From NCBI GenBank assembly GCA_945888525.1, contig CAMDAF010000001.1, positions 1 to 64,000 on the forward strand: DNA of 64,000 bases, written 5' to 3'. This document shows, piece by piece, positions 16,776 to 25,406 of this stretch; the first letter of the stretch is position 1, and the number at the start of each line of letters is the position of its first letter. This DNA comes from Chitinophaga pinensis (lineage in GTDB: Bacteria > Bacteroidota > Bacteroidia > NS11-12g > UBA955). The notes beneath the pieces were generated by a model. The model was not told where the DNA came from. It did not search any database and saw only the letters and a list, made by a program, of their open reading frames with translations. The position numbers and the translations under genes are program-made.

Positions 16776-17738
16776 ATGAAATTCAAGTTTTCTTTATTGT
16801 TTCTTTTGCTTGCCTTAATGGTGGTTCTTGCGCTTAGAAATCCTAAGCAAGAAGTACCTAAGTCTGCGGTTTTAAGCAAAGAAGAATTGGGTAAATTGTT
16901 GTTTTTTGAAAAGGCTTTGTCGCTCGATTCTACTGTGTCTTGTGCATCATGTCACATTCCTGAATTTGCGTTTTCTGATACCACTGCACTAAGTGATGGT
17001 GTGAGAGGGAAACTGGGTTTGAGAAATGCTCCCGGGATCATGAATTTGCATGCCAATGTGCCAATGTTTTACGATGGCCGAGCAAAAGATTTGGCCGATC
17101 AAGTTCACTTCCCAATTCAAGACCCAAATGAAATGAATTTGGCCATGCAAGAAGTGGTGAAACGATTAAATGGAGATCCAAAATATGTCAGTATTTTTAG
17201 TTTTTTGTACCATACAGAGGCAAATGCAAGCAATATAGCAGAGGCAATTGCGGCTTACGAACTTACCCTGCAAACTTCCAATACGCCATTTGATGCGTAT
17301 ATGTCTGGAGATGAATCGGCTGTTTCTGAATCTGTGAAGCGCGGTCGCGAACTGTTTTTAAGCGATAGAGCCAAATGTTTTGATTGCCATTTTGGCCCCG
17401 ATTTTACTGGAGATGAATTCAAAAACATAGGACTTTATGATGGATTGGCTTGGGCCGATATGGGACGTTACAACACAAGCAAAGACAGCAATGATATTGG
17501 GAAGTTCAAAGTCCCTGGCCTTAGAAATGTTGGGGTAACAGGGCCTTATATGCACAATGGGAAGTTTAAGACTTTGGAACAAGTTATTGAATATTATTCA
17601 AACCCATATCAAACGGTTAAAAGGACAATCAACATGGATTCAAGTTTGGTAAAGGCAATCAACTTTAGCCCAGAGGAAAAATTAGACCTCTTAAATTTTT
17701 TGAAATCACTTACCGATAAGCAGTTTTTAAATCGCTAA
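16776..17738 (+). CDS. Di-haem cytochrome c peroxidase (CcpA/MauG family)
   Basis: A periplasmic protein that uses two c-type haems to reduce hydrogen peroxide or oxidise a partner. From the ATG at 16776 it has 320 residues. An N-terminal signal or anchor (MKFKFSLLFLLLALMVVLAL) is followed by haem site CASCH (56-60), the segment RNAPGIMN, a second haem site CFDCH (201-205) and the C-terminal PGLRNVGVTGPYMHNGKF block carrying the distal methionine. These are the standard features of bacterial di-haem peroxidases. It stands alone, with an exact -7 box upstream. Whether it is a true peroxidase or a MauG-like oxidase cannot be decided by eye. Confidence 0.93.
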   Translation: MKFKFSLLFLLLALMVVLALRNPKQEVPKSAVLSKEELGKLLFFEKALSLDSTVSCASCHIPEFAFSDTTALSDGVRGKLGLRNAPGIMNLHANVPMFYDGRAKDLADQVHFPIQDPNEMNLAMQEVVKRLNGDPKYVSIFSFLYHTEANASNIAEAIAAYELTLQTSNTPFDAYMSGDESAVSESVKRGRELFLSDRAKCFDCHFGPDFTGDEFKNIGLYDGLAWADMGRYNTSKDSNDIGKFKVPGLRNVGVTGPYMHNGKFKTLEQVIEYYSNPYQTVKRTINMDSSLVKAINFSPEEKLDLLNFLKSLTDKQFLNR

Positions 17739-17746
17739 GTATAGTT

Positions 17747-17754
17747 TACTTTTG
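17747..17754 (+). promoter_or_regulatory. -7 promoter element of the nif3 operon
   Basis: TACTTTTG matches TAnnTTTG exactly, 38 bases before the Nif3 ATG. It is the only such match between the peroxidase stop and the Nif3 gene. Confidence 0.5.
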
Positions 17755-17792
17755 CGTCTGTACTTGAATTGATTTTCGGGTTTTAATCTCTT

Positions 17793-18890
17793 ATGAAAGT
17801 TAAAGACATTTGTAATGCCATCGAATCTATAGCACCAGTATCTTATCAAGAGGATTATGATAACGCGGGTTTAATCATTGGCAATCCACAGCAAGAGGTA
17901 ACACAAATACTTTTATGCTTGGACAGCACCGAAGCTGTTGTTGATGAGGCAATTGCCAAAGGTTGTAATTTAATTGTTGCCCACCATCCTCTGATATTCA
18001 AAGGCTTAAAAAAAATCAATGGAAAAAATGACGTTGAAAGAACCGTCATTAAAGCCATAGAAAATAAAATTGCCATCTACGCTGCCCATACCAATTTGGA
18101 CAATGTCTTGCATATGGGCGTTAACCAAAGGTTTGCTCAAAAATTAGGATTAAAGAACATTCAAATACTCGAGGAGAAATCCGACGTGTTGGTGAAAATC
18201 GTCTTTTACACCCCCTTGGATTCTTTAGAAAAGTTAAAAACCATTTTGTTCGATGCCGGCGCTGGACATATTGGTCAGTATTCAGAATGCAGTTTTGCAA
18301 ATGAGGGAACCGGTACATTTAAACCAGAGCAGGGTTCAAATCCGCAAGTCGGGAAAGTTGGGGTTCGCCAAGAACATAATGAAATAAAAGTGGAGGCTAT
18401 TGCACCAAGTTTTATCGCCAATCAGGTGGTGTCAGCATTAAAACAAGGGCATCCTTACGAGGAAATGGCCTATGAAATTATACCCATTTCCAATTTTAAT
18501 CAAGGAATAGGGGCAGGGGTGATTGGTGAATTGGAAAACAGTTTAAAACCGTCCGATTTTTTAAATTTGCTCAAAAACAGTTTAAAATTAGAGGTAATCA
18601 AGTACACTGTTTCCGAAAAAGAGATTAAAAAAGTAGCACTTTGCGGCGGGTCTGGAAGTTTTTTGCGGAATAGTGCAATGCGCTCTAAAGCAGATGCTTA
18701 TGTTACTTCGGATGTGAAGTATCACGAATTTTTTGATGCGATTGGGACTTTAATGTTTTGCGATATTGGGCACTATGAGTCTGAAATTTCAACTTTGGAA
18801 CTATTTTATGAGGTAATTCAAGATAAATTTCCTAATTTTGCGGTCCATTTTTGCGAAACATCCACAAACCCAATCCATTATCATAAGTAA
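17793..18890 (+). CDS. Nif3-like dinuclear metal centre protein (YqfO/YbgI family)
   Basis: A conserved protein of 365 residues. The N terminus (YQEDYDNAGLIIGNP), CLDSTEAVVDEA, the metal-binding VAHHPLIFKGLKKI (about 61-74) and YAAHTNLDN, and the C-terminal SDVKYHEFFDA and DIGHYESE, carry the His/Asp/Glu ligands of the dinuclear site. The middle section (about 130-240) is the PII-like insertion found in the long form (B. subtilis YqfO). Members form hexameric rings; a hydrolase role is suggested but not settled. The next gene begins three bases after its stop, giving the Nif3/zinc-ribbon pair that recurs in many bacteria. Confidence 0.93.
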   Translation: MKVKDICNAIESIAPVSYQEDYDNAGLIIGNPQQEVTQILLCLDSTEAVVDEAIAKGCNLIVAHHPLIFKGLKKINGKNDVERTVIKAIENKIAIYAAHTNLDNVLHMGVNQRFAQKLGLKNIQILEEKSDVLVKIVFYTPLDSLEKLKTILFDAGAGHIGQYSECSFANEGTGTFKPEQGSNPQVGKVGVRQEHNEIKVEAIAPSFIANQVVSALKQGHPYEEMAYEIIPISNFNQGIGAGVIGELENSLKPSDFLNLLKNSLKLEVIKYTVSEKEIKKVALCGGSGSFLRNSAMRSKADAYVTSDVKYHEFFDAIGTLMFCDIGHYESEISTLELFYEVIQDKFPNFAVHFCETSTNPIHYHK

Positions 18891-18893
18891 ACC

Positions 18894-19697
18894 ATGGTAG
18901 ATTTATCAATAGAAAAAAAACTAAAAGCCATTTGGGAACTCCAACAAATCGATTCTAAAATCGATCAGTTAAACCTTTTAAAAGGTGAGTTGCCAATGGA
19001 AGTAAGCGATCTTGAAGACGAGATTGTAGGCCTGCAAACTAGGCAGGACAACATCAAAACTGAGGTAAAAGCATACGAAATTGATATTACCGGTCACAAA
19101 GCCAATATCAAAGCTTCTGAAGAATTACAGAAGAAATACAAAAAACAACTTGAGTCTGTAAAAAACAACAGAGAGTTTGAAGCCTTGAACAAAGAACTTG
19201 AAATTTCAGGTTTGGAAGTCCTAGCTGCTCAAAAAAGGATTAAAGAGGCCCAGTTTTATATGGAAGCAAAAGAGCAATCTTTGGCCAATCTGCAAGAACA
19301 AATTGAAAGCAGAAGAAAAGATCTTGAATTCAAACAAAAAGAACTTAACACCATCGTAAATGATACGGAAGAGGAAGAAAAAGAACTTTCAGGTCACCGT
19401 TCTACATTGGACATACACGTGGATGAAAGATTAGCTAAAGCCTACAAAAGAATCCGCAAAAACGTTAAAAACGGAATTGCAGTTGCTCCGATTATGAGAG
19501 GTAGCTGTGGCGGTTGTTTTGCTAAAATTCCACCACAAAGACAAAGCGATATCAAGCAGCACTTTAAAATTATTGATTGTGAGCATTGCGGTAGAATCTT
19601 GGTTGACAATGAAGTAACCGGTATTTATACTGAAAAGCCAGTTGAAGAAGAAAAGCCTAAACGCAGAGTTAGAGCGCTTAAAACTGCAAGCAAATAA
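18894..19697 (+). CDS. C4-type zinc-ribbon coiled-coil protein (COG1579)
   Basis: A protein of 267 residues. Residues about 10-185 form a long charged coiled-coil hairpin. The C-terminal zinc ribbon has two Cys pairs (CGGCF and CEHCGR), followed by a basic Pro/Lys/Arg tail. COG1579 proteins are nearly always encoded beside Nif3-like genes, as here, and have been proposed to bind nucleic acid; no firm biochemical role is known to me. It begins three bases after the nif3 stop, so the two are co-transcribed. A terminator-like hairpin follows 33 bases downstream. Confidence 0.9.
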   Translation: MVDLSIEKKLKAIWELQQIDSKIDQLNLLKGELPMEVSDLEDEIVGLQTRQDNIKTEVKAYEIDITGHKANIKASEELQKKYKKQLESVKNNREFEALNKELEISGLEVLAAQKRIKEAQFYMEAKEQSLANLQEQIESRRKDLEFKQKELNTIVNDTEEEEKELSGHRSTLDIHVDERLAKAYKRIRKNVKNGIAVAPIMRGSCGGCFAKIPPQRQSDIKQHFKIIDCEHCGRILVDNEVTGIYTEKPVEEEKPKRRVRALKTASK

Positions 19698-19730
19698 CAA
19701 ATTAAGCGTATGCTCAAAGCATCGATATTT

Positions 19731-19764
19731 AAAAAGAACATGTACAAACGTGTTCTTTTTTTTT
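19731..19764 (+). terminator. Intrinsic-terminator-like hairpin overlapping the next gene's start
   Basis: A 12-pair stem (19731-19742 with 19749-19760, one G-U pair, loop TACAAA) runs directly into a row of nine T residues ending at 19764. It is well placed to end the nif3/zinc-ribbon operon, but it contains the best start codon (19740) of the next gene in its 5' arm. It may be a leaky terminator or attenuator. Confidence 0.6.
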
Positions 19765-21239
19765 ATGCTATAATTTTTGTTTTTACAAACTCCGCTTTCC
19801 CTGCCACGGTCTTTAATGTCAACGAGCAATGCCTTAAAGCTCAAAAATTGATTTTTGAACTTAAATTTGACGAGGCCGAAAAGATTTTACAATCTGAAGG
19901 TCAATTAAACAAGGAAAACATTGCCGTTCCGTGGCTTTCTGAATCCATCCTGTTTTTAAAGCTGTTTATTTCTGAGGATGCTGAACTTTATGAAAAATCA
20001 AATAAGAATTGGTCAAATCTAATCTCTCAAACTGAAGAATATTCTTTTAACAATGCGTGGTACCGGCATATTTTATCTGATATGTTTATCCACAGGGCAC
20101 TTATCAGATTCAAATTCAATGAAAATTTTTCTGCTGCTAATGATATTCAAACTGCATTTAAATATTTAAAGGAAAACAAGAAAATGTTTCCGTCTTTTTT
20201 AGCCGATAACAAAAATTACGGGCTGTTATGCTGTGTCTTTAGTTCAGTGCCATCAAAATACCAATGGCTGGCCAAAATGATAGGCTTTGAGGGCGATATG
20301 CAAACGGGCTTAAAAGAAATTGAACTGTATTTAAAAAGTGATCAAACCTACAAAGAGCATGCTTGTATGAGGTTGGAAGCGACGTTTATATATGGAATGA
20401 TACAACACCATTTAAATAAAAACTCCAGTATTGCATGGTCAACGATTGAACCTTTAACACGCAACTTTAAAAGCCATTTGCTGCAAAATTACATGCGTGC
20501 CGTAATTGCGGGCTATAACGGCATGAATGATGACATGATTGATGTTTTAAAAAGTAAGCCACCATATCAAAACGCTTATCCATTCTACTACATGGACTTT
20601 ATGTTGGGGCTGGCAAAAATGCGAAGACTCGATGCAGATGCAGATTTGTATTTCAAGATATTTACAGTGAAATACAAAGGGAAGAATTACCTTAAGTGTG
20701 CCTACAGAAATTTGTCATGGTTGTGTCAACTCAAAAATGATGATAATGGCGCTAAAACCTACTATTCGTTGGCTTCCAAAAAAGGGATAGCAGCAATTGA
20801 AGAAGATAAGCATGCCCAAAGTGAAGCTGAAGAAAATATTTTTTGGCCGGCCGATGTGCTCAAATCTAGGTTGCTTTTTGATGGCAAATACTACGTTTTG
20901 GCAATGAAAACAATTAAGTCTATCGATGAAAACAAATTAAACCATATCCGCTTTAAATTAGAAGTGATTTATAGAAAGGCCCGAATCCAACACGAAATCG
21001 GAAATCTAGATGAAGCGATTGTCTTATATCAAAATGTAATTGAAGAAGGTGCAAAAAAGAAGTATTATTATGCTGCTTATTCTGCACTTCAAATTGGATT
21101 TATATATGAGAAAAAAAATAAGTTTGAACTTGCTAAAATTTATTTCGAAAAAGCAAAGAAAGATTTCACAGACAATAAGGAATATACAAATAGTATAGAG
21201 CAGAAGGCGAAAGCAGGGCTTAAAAGAATTGGGAAATAA
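19740..21239 (+). CDS. Secreted TPR-like repeat protein, unknown function
   Basis: A protein of 499 residues from the ATG at 19740. A signal peptide (MYKRVLFFYAIIFVFTNSAF) is followed by helical repeats. The last 130 residues are clear tetratricopeptide units (RKARIQHEIGNLDEAIVLYQ; YAAYSALQIGFIYEKKNKFE). It belongs to a class of Bacteroidota periplasmic TPR proteins with no assigned role. An ATG at 19710 would add ten residues and place the signal peptide further inside, so the later start is preferred. The start lies within a terminator-like hairpin. The bulk of the protein is Lys/Asn-rich and AT-rich like its neighbours. Confidence 0.82.
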   Translation: MYKRVLFFYAIIFVFTNSAFPATVFNVNEQCLKAQKLIFELKFDEAEKILQSEGQLNKENIAVPWLSESILFLKLFISEDAELYEKSNKNWSNLISQTEEYSFNNAWYRHILSDMFIHRALIRFKFNENFSAANDIQTAFKYLKENKKMFPSFLADNKNYGLLCCVFSSVPSKYQWLAKMIGFEGDMQTGLKEIELYLKSDQTYKEHACMRLEATFIYGMIQHHLNKNSSIAWSTIEPLTRNFKSHLLQNYMRAVIAGYNGMNDDMIDVLKSKPPYQNAYPFYYMDFMLGLAKMRRLDADADLYFKIFTVKYKGKNYLKCAYRNLSWLCQLKNDDNGAKTYYSLASKKGIAAIEEDKHAQSEAEENIFWPADVLKSRLLFDGKYYVLAMKTIKSIDENKLNHIRFKLEVIYRKARIQHEIGNLDEAIVLYQNVIEEGAKKKYYYAAYSALQIGFIYEKKNKFELAKIYFEKAKKDFTDNKEYTNSIEQKAKAGLKRIGK

Positions 21240-21718
21240 AAAAACGGATATTTCAATTCAGAAATACCCGCTTAATTGTTATTGTGTGTTTTCGTGTTAC
21301 TCTGTTTTGACCAGTAAATTTTCTTCTTCATGATTTGTGTAATTTGTGTGTAAATAAAGCCCTACATGCCTGTTATTTAGGGGCATATATAAGGTTTCTT
21401 CTCCCATTGAGTATAAAAACTTATGTATTGTAACAAGCATATATTCAATTTCATACTTGTTCTTAATAAAACAAATGTTTTTTGCTATTAATAGCTTAAA
21501 GTTCTGTAAATCAAAATGAAAAAAAATATTTACAGCAGTTATTTTCTGCCGATTTTTCCATAGTTCCTAAATATTCTAGATTTTATATATTTGCTCAATC
21601 CATATTTTAATGATAATATTTAAACTATTTTAAATTATGCAAAATAATTGTATCTCACCCGTTGAAACAACATAAAAAAAGCACCCTTTTGAGGTGCTTT
21701 TAATTTAAAAGATTTTTT
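21240..21718. other. 479-base intergenic region, AT-rich
   Basis: There is no gene of ordinary length on either strand. It holds an 8-bp inverted repeat (CTGTAAAT at 21504-21511 and ATTTACAG at 21528-21535), an exact -7 box TATATTTG at 21586-21593 on the plus strand, a 12-codon reading frame (21637-21675), and a hairpin terminator for the gene on the right. The promoter-to-terminator stretch of about 100 bases could encode a small RNA. Confidence 0.5.
21672..21704 (-). terminator. Bidirectional terminator after the lipoprotein gene
   Basis: The stem AAAGCACC/GGTGCTTT (21678-21685 with 21693-21700) has a seven-base loop. On the minus strand it is followed by seven T residues and lies just past the lipoprotein stop; on the plus strand TTTTAATTT follows, so it may also end a short rightward transcript. 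Confidence 0.8.
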
Positions 21719-22273
21719 TTATTGGATTCGACAATTGAATTCTATTTCAATGTCGGTCTCACCCAATGCTGGATCTCCATTTTTAATTCCAGGTTGGTGT
21801 TTTAGAACTACTTTTAATTTACCATTACTGCTTGTTCCAGTACTCCAAATACTTTTTAAACCAATTGGCAGTCCATTTTTGTCAAGGTCGTTCAATTTTA
21901 TGGCCATATTTAAGTTGCTTACAGTTAAGTTGAATAAATGGTCTTCGCCTTCATTTAAAACCTCATTGCTTATGGTATCCACTGCAGCTTTGCTTTCATC
22001 AAGTAATAGAAGGTTTACCGAATAGGTTCTGTTTGGGCTCAATTCTATGCTGTCGAATTGGCTTGGCGCGTTACCACCTTCTCCATCGGTATCCTTGAAT
22101 TTAAATATACTCTTTTGACCGCTTGCGCTATCCGTGGCTTCGATAATTAAGGTTGTAATTAACTCACTTTCATTTACTGGGGCCGTATTCGGTTTAGGGT
22201 CTTTTTCGCAGGCTTGCAAGCCCGTTAGGATGATGGCAAGTACTAAGGCAATTTGTTTCATTTGTTTGTTCAT
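21719..22273 (-). CDS. Outer-membrane lipoprotein partner of TonB receptor ('type 1 periplasmic binding fold' family)
   Basis: A lipoprotein of 184 residues with a signal and lipobox ending at Cys22 (TGLQAC). The mature part carries ELITTLIIEATD, FKDTDGEGGNAP and LNEGEDHLFNL, a pattern I know from Bacteroidota lipoproteins named type 1 periplasmic binding fold superfamily protein. These are regularly encoded next to a TonB receptor of the type found here. The protein is only about 180 residues, far too short for a real type 1 periplasmic binding protein, so that name is doubtful. It sits 13 bases after the receptor gene and is the last gene of the cassette. It probably helps the receptor bind its ligand, likely a metal. 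Confidence 0.82.
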   Translation of the reverse strand: MNKQMKQIALVLAIILTGLQACEKDPKPNTAPVNESELITTLIIEATDSASGQKSIFKFKDTDGEGGNAPSQFDSIELSPNRTYSVNLLLLDESKAAVDTISNEVLNEGEDHLFNLTVSNLNMAIKLNDLDKNGLPIGLKSIWSTGTSSNGKLKVVLKHQPGIKNGDPALGETDIEIEFNCRIQ

Positions 22274-22286
22274 TTGTTTGTTTATT

Positions 22287-24578
22287 TTAATTTTGTTTTT
22301 GGTTTATGTTCATTGTTAGTCTGGCGCTTATGTTTATGCCAGGTTCATCGGTAAAATATCTAAATCTGTTCAGATAGTCCCTGTAGCTGCTGTTTCCAAT
22401 ATTGCTGCCGGTTAATCCGCATTTAAAATTTTGTCCCACAGCTTTGAATTCATAATTCACCTCAAATCCAATTAAAGCATAGGCTTCTGGTGGTGGCATA
22501 AAGTCGCTTCCTACAACATAACGGCTTTGTTTGGATTGGTAATTTACCCAAACTTCAGCATTTAAAGTTCTGTGTTTGTATCCAAGGCTCAGTTTGCCAT
22601 TCATGGACGGCATTAGATTTAAAGCATCTTTTGTATCTATATTCTGTCCATATGGCAATTGTGCACCTATAATGGTATACATAGATTTGTGCACTTGGTA
22701 TTTCCATCTTGCATTTAAACCGTAAAGTGCCGCCTTGTTCTGCTGGTACTGAAAAACAGGGTAGGCCCCCCTAATGGTTAAAATGACTTTATTACTTGGT
22801 ATTAAATTGATGTATCCATTTACAATTTGGTAATAGCCTTCAATATCAAATTTGTGCTTTTTTAGATCTAAACTATAGTTCAATGACTGGCTATAGGAAC
22901 GTTCTGTCCGCAAAGTGCTATCGCCAATTTCAATGCTCGCCAATCCTTGATGCAGTCCGTTCGAGTATAATTCATTTGGTGCAGGTGCTCGCCATGTAGA
23001 GGATTGTATAAAACTGATTTTCTCTTTACCGCTTAATTGGTATTCCGCCTTCAATACATACGCAAATCCTGAATAGTTCACTTGTGTTTTGTTCGATACA
23101 GCTCCAATCCATCTGTAGATATCAAAATGCTTTTGGTCGTACCGCAATGATCCCTCAATGTCAAATTTCTTAAATTGTTTGTTACCTATTACAAAACCCG
23201 CAAAGCTGTTTTGGTAAAAACCAGGAATAAAAAATCGCCCAGTGTATGCATTCGATTGTCTTAATCCAATAAGTCCAGCTTTCCAATTGATTTTATGAAA
23301 TGGACTCTTAGTCCATACCAATTCGGCAAAACTGCTACTTATGTAATAATCAAATGAAGGACCGGTAAATGAATTGGCAGAGCGCAAGACATCGTATTCT
23401 TCTCTATGGTTTTTCTGATAGGACAGGGTCAGTTCAATTTTGTTTTTTGCATTAACTTGTAATGCATTCTTGAATTTCAACATCTTGTGTTGAACCAATT
23501 GATAGGGTCTGTCAATTTGATTGGTGAAATTGGCTTTTATCAATGGTGTTCCGCTGTTCATTGCTTTTTCTAGGTCAGATAAATTGCCAACCTGAGAACC
23601 CGTATAAATTCCAATTTTGTTCTGAAATTCACTGTAAAACACTTCGCTTAGAAATCCTTTTCTTTGAAATCCTAAATTAATTGAATAATTAAACTCAGAC
23701 ATGCCTGTATTGGCTAAGTAGTCTTTAGAGGTTTTAATGTTGCCAAACTGTTTGATGCTGCTTTGAACCCTGATGTATATCGGCAGATTTTTACTGAGCA
23801 CTCCACCCAATATGAGGTTGCCAGTTTTACCTCTGCCATTGCTATTTCCTGTTAAATTGATTTCGCCATTTAGCGACTTTGGTTTTTCAGTGAATATGCT
23901 TTTGGGACTGATTCTAATAACCCCTCCAATTCCGTCTGCCCCATAGCGCAATGATTCGGCGCCTTTAATAAGCTCGATTTCTGAGGCTAAAAATGCATCA
24001 ATTTCAGGTGCATGTTCCATCCCCCAGTTTTGCCCCTCCAAGCGTATGCCGTTGTTCACTATAATTACTCTATTGCCAAACAATCCATTGACCATGGGTT
24101 TACTTACGGCAGAACCCGTTTTTAATAAACTAATTCCAGCAATATCTTGCATTAAAGAGGAAATGCTTTGGCCTTTCCTATAGTCCATGTTTTTAGCATT
24201 TAAATGGTTCAAATCTTCCAATTTTTCTAGTTTAGCGCTGAGTTTAAAACCTATTAGCTCTTTCTCTATATGTCTAAGAAATATTTTAATTAAAGTATCT
24301 GAGCGCAATTCTAATACAATATGGATGTGCTCACAGTTCAGGTGACTGATATGCACTTCATATCTTCCAGGACATAAGCCACTCAATGTGAATTGACCTT
24401 TGCTGTCTGTTTTAGTTTCTTTTTCTATAGAATCTATAGATACAATGGTGTTGCTCAAGGCAACCTGTTCGAAGCTGTCTTGTACAATACCGCTTATTTT
24501 GATTTTGCAGTTTATGTTTTGAGCATTCACAAATACGAATGCAAACAGGCCTAAGGCCAATAATATTGTTTTTTTCAA
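22287..24578 (-). CDS. TonB-dependent outer-membrane receptor, probable metal uptake
   Basis: A receptor of about 763 residues. I start it at TTG 24578 (then KKTILLALGLFAFVFVNAQ, a signal peptide); a TTG at 24608 is an alternative, and no ATG is available. After the signal come a carboxypeptidase-regulatory-like domain, a plug domain (GSAVSKPMVNGLFGNRVIIV, then NNGIRLEGQNWGMEHAPEID and IKGAESLRYGADGIGGVI) and a 22-strand-type barrel ending SARLTMNINQKQN. The plug sequence resembles receptors that sit with a small lipoprotein and a His/Cys-rich secreted protein, which points to zinc or copper. Ligand identity is inferred from neighbours only. Energy would come from the exb/tonB operon at 55-58 kb. 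Confidence 0.92.
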   Translation of the reverse strand: MKKTILLALGLFAFVFVNAQNINCKIKISGIVQDSFEQVALSNTIVSIDSIEKETKTDSKGQFTLSGLCPGRYEVHISHLNCEHIHIVLELRSDTLIKIFLRHIEKELIGFKLSAKLEKLEDLNHLNAKNMDYRKGQSISSLMQDIAGISLLKTGSAVSKPMVNGLFGNRVIIVNNGIRLEGQNWGMEHAPEIDAFLASEIELIKGAESLRYGADGIGGVIRISPKSIFTEKPKSLNGEINLTGNSNGRGKTGNLILGGVLSKNLPIYIRVQSSIKQFGNIKTSKDYLANTGMSEFNYSINLGFQRKGFLSEVFYSEFQNKIGIYTGSQVGNLSDLEKAMNSGTPLIKANFTNQIDRPYQLVQHKMLKFKNALQVNAKNKIELTLSYQKNHREEYDVLRSANSFTGPSFDYYISSSFAELVWTKSPFHKINWKAGLIGLRQSNAYTGRFFIPGFYQNSFAGFVIGNKQFKKFDIEGSLRYDQKHFDIYRWIGAVSNKTQVNYSGFAYVLKAEYQLSGKEKISFIQSSTWRAPAPNELYSNGLHQGLASIEIGDSTLRTERSYSQSLNYSLDLKKHKFDIEGYYQIVNGYINLIPSNKVILTIRGAYPVFQYQQNKAALYGLNARWKYQVHKSMYTIIGAQLPYGQNIDTKDALNLMPSMNGKLSLGYKHRTLNAEVWVNYQSKQSRYVVGSDFMPPPEAYALIGFEVNYEFKAVGQNFKCGLTGSNIGNSSYRDYLNRFRYFTDEPGINISARLTMNINQKQN

Positions 24579-24657
24579 TTGATATAAATTGATTCCTTCT
24601 AGATACAATCATAAAAGGAAGGTGAAAATAAAGGTCAAACGTTTAGAGTATATTCTA

Positions 24658-24966
24658 CTATGCGTTTCTAGGGGGGCCTTTATTTGCAAGACTCCAATGG
24701 TACTTTATTGGACTTGCATCAATTTTTATTTGAAGATAATTGTTTTCTTGCTTATTGAGACAAGTAAGATTATTGCTGTTGTTAGAAAAGAAACTGTGAA
24801 ACTGTAAATCACATAAATAACAATGTGCATGCGGGTTTTCTATAGTTGCACTTTCGTGGCTATGGTTTAAGTTGCTGCAATTGTGAAGTGATTGTATAGG
24901 TGTGCTGTATGCTAGAACCAAGCCTAGCATCATAAAGGTTAGGATATATTTTTGTATCCTTTTCAA
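24658..24966 (-). CDS. Small secreted His/Cys-rich protein, probable metal handling
   Basis: A protein of 102 residues with a signal peptide (MKRIQKYILTFMMLGLVLAY). The mature part contains HNCSNLNHSHES, HAHCYLCDLQFHSF and a later Cys, giving several His residues and four Cys. Short secreted proteins with His runs and a Cys-x-x-Cys are common beside TonB metal receptors in Bacteroidota and probably bind or buffer the metal in the periplasm. It lies seven bases after the preceding gene and about 80 bases before the receptor start, consistent with one operon. The metal-binding role is inferred from composition and context. Confidence 0.75.
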   Translation of the reverse strand: MKRIQKYILTFMMLGLVLAYSTPIQSLHNCSNLNHSHESATIENPHAHCYLCDLQFHSFFSNNSNNLTCLNKQENNYLQIKIDASPIKYHWSLANKGPPRNA

Positions 24967-24973
24967 TTGTAAA

Positions 24974-25297
24974 TTAAGCGGCTGTCATGTTGTTGGCAAT
25001 CTCTCTGATCTCGTCTCTATTGTACTTGTTGTCGCTTTTGGCGTACAATGAAACCAAGTAACTTAGATTTTCTTCAACCTCTTCGCTGTCTTCTAGGGTT
25101 TGGAATTCCCAACCACTATTAGACTCTAAATGTTCATTCACCAATCGGATTGAGCGGGTAATTAATGGGTCTTGTTCAAGTTTAGCCATCTCTCTTAGCT
25201 CTGTGAACATAGGGACCAAATTTGCTACCTTTACGCTATTGGTTTCTATTTCTTTGATGATCTTTTCGATCAATTCATTTGCTTTTGAACTTTTCAT
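24974..25297 (-). CDS. Unrecognised small helical protein, first gene of the metal cassette
   Basis: A soluble protein of 107 residues that is acidic and rich in helices (KSSKANELIEKIIKEIETNS; SEEVEENLSYLVSLYAKSD). It has no signal peptide, membrane segment or known motif that I can see. Seven bases separate it from the His/Cys-rich protein gene, and an exact -7 box (TAAATTTG, 25326-25319) lies about 20 bases upstream, so it leads the cassette 107-aa protein, His/Cys-rich protein, TonB receptor, lipoprotein. Coding use matches its neighbours. I do not recognise the family. Confidence 0.7.
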   Translation of the reverse strand: MKSSKANELIEKIIKEIETNSVKVANLVPMFTELREMAKLEQDPLITRSIRLVNEHLESNSGWEFQTLEDSEEVEENLSYLVSLYAKSDNKYNRDEIREIANNMTAA

Positions 25298-25318
25298 ATC
25301 TCAGATTGCAAAGTAAGG

Positions 25319-25326
25319 CAAATTTA
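25319..25326 (-). promoter_or_regulatory. -7 promoter element of the metal cassette
   Basis: On the minus strand TAAATTTG is an exact TAnnTTTG match 21 bases upstream of the ATG at 25297. It follows directly after the terminator of the preceding minus-strand gene, so the cassette begins a new transcript here. Confidence 0.5.
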
Positions 25327-25352
25327 ATGAATGATAAAAGTGGAAAATAGCC

Positions 25353-25389
25353 AAAAAAAAACCATCAACTTTCGGTTGATGGTTTTTTA
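25353..25389 (-). terminator. Bidirectional intrinsic terminator
   Basis: The stem ACCATCAAC/GTTGATGGT (25361-25369 with 25375-25383) has a five-base loop and T runs on both strands. It lies 20-50 bases past the stop of the T9SS cargo gene and separates it from the metal cassette. Confidence 0.88.
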
Positions 25390-25406
25390 TAATATTTGGG
25401 GGATTA

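Noticed and set aside
21719-22273. Calling the small lipoprotein a type 1 periplasmic-binding protein, as database names suggest
   Set aside because: At 184 residues it is far too small for the two-lobed fold, so the name is probably propagated error.
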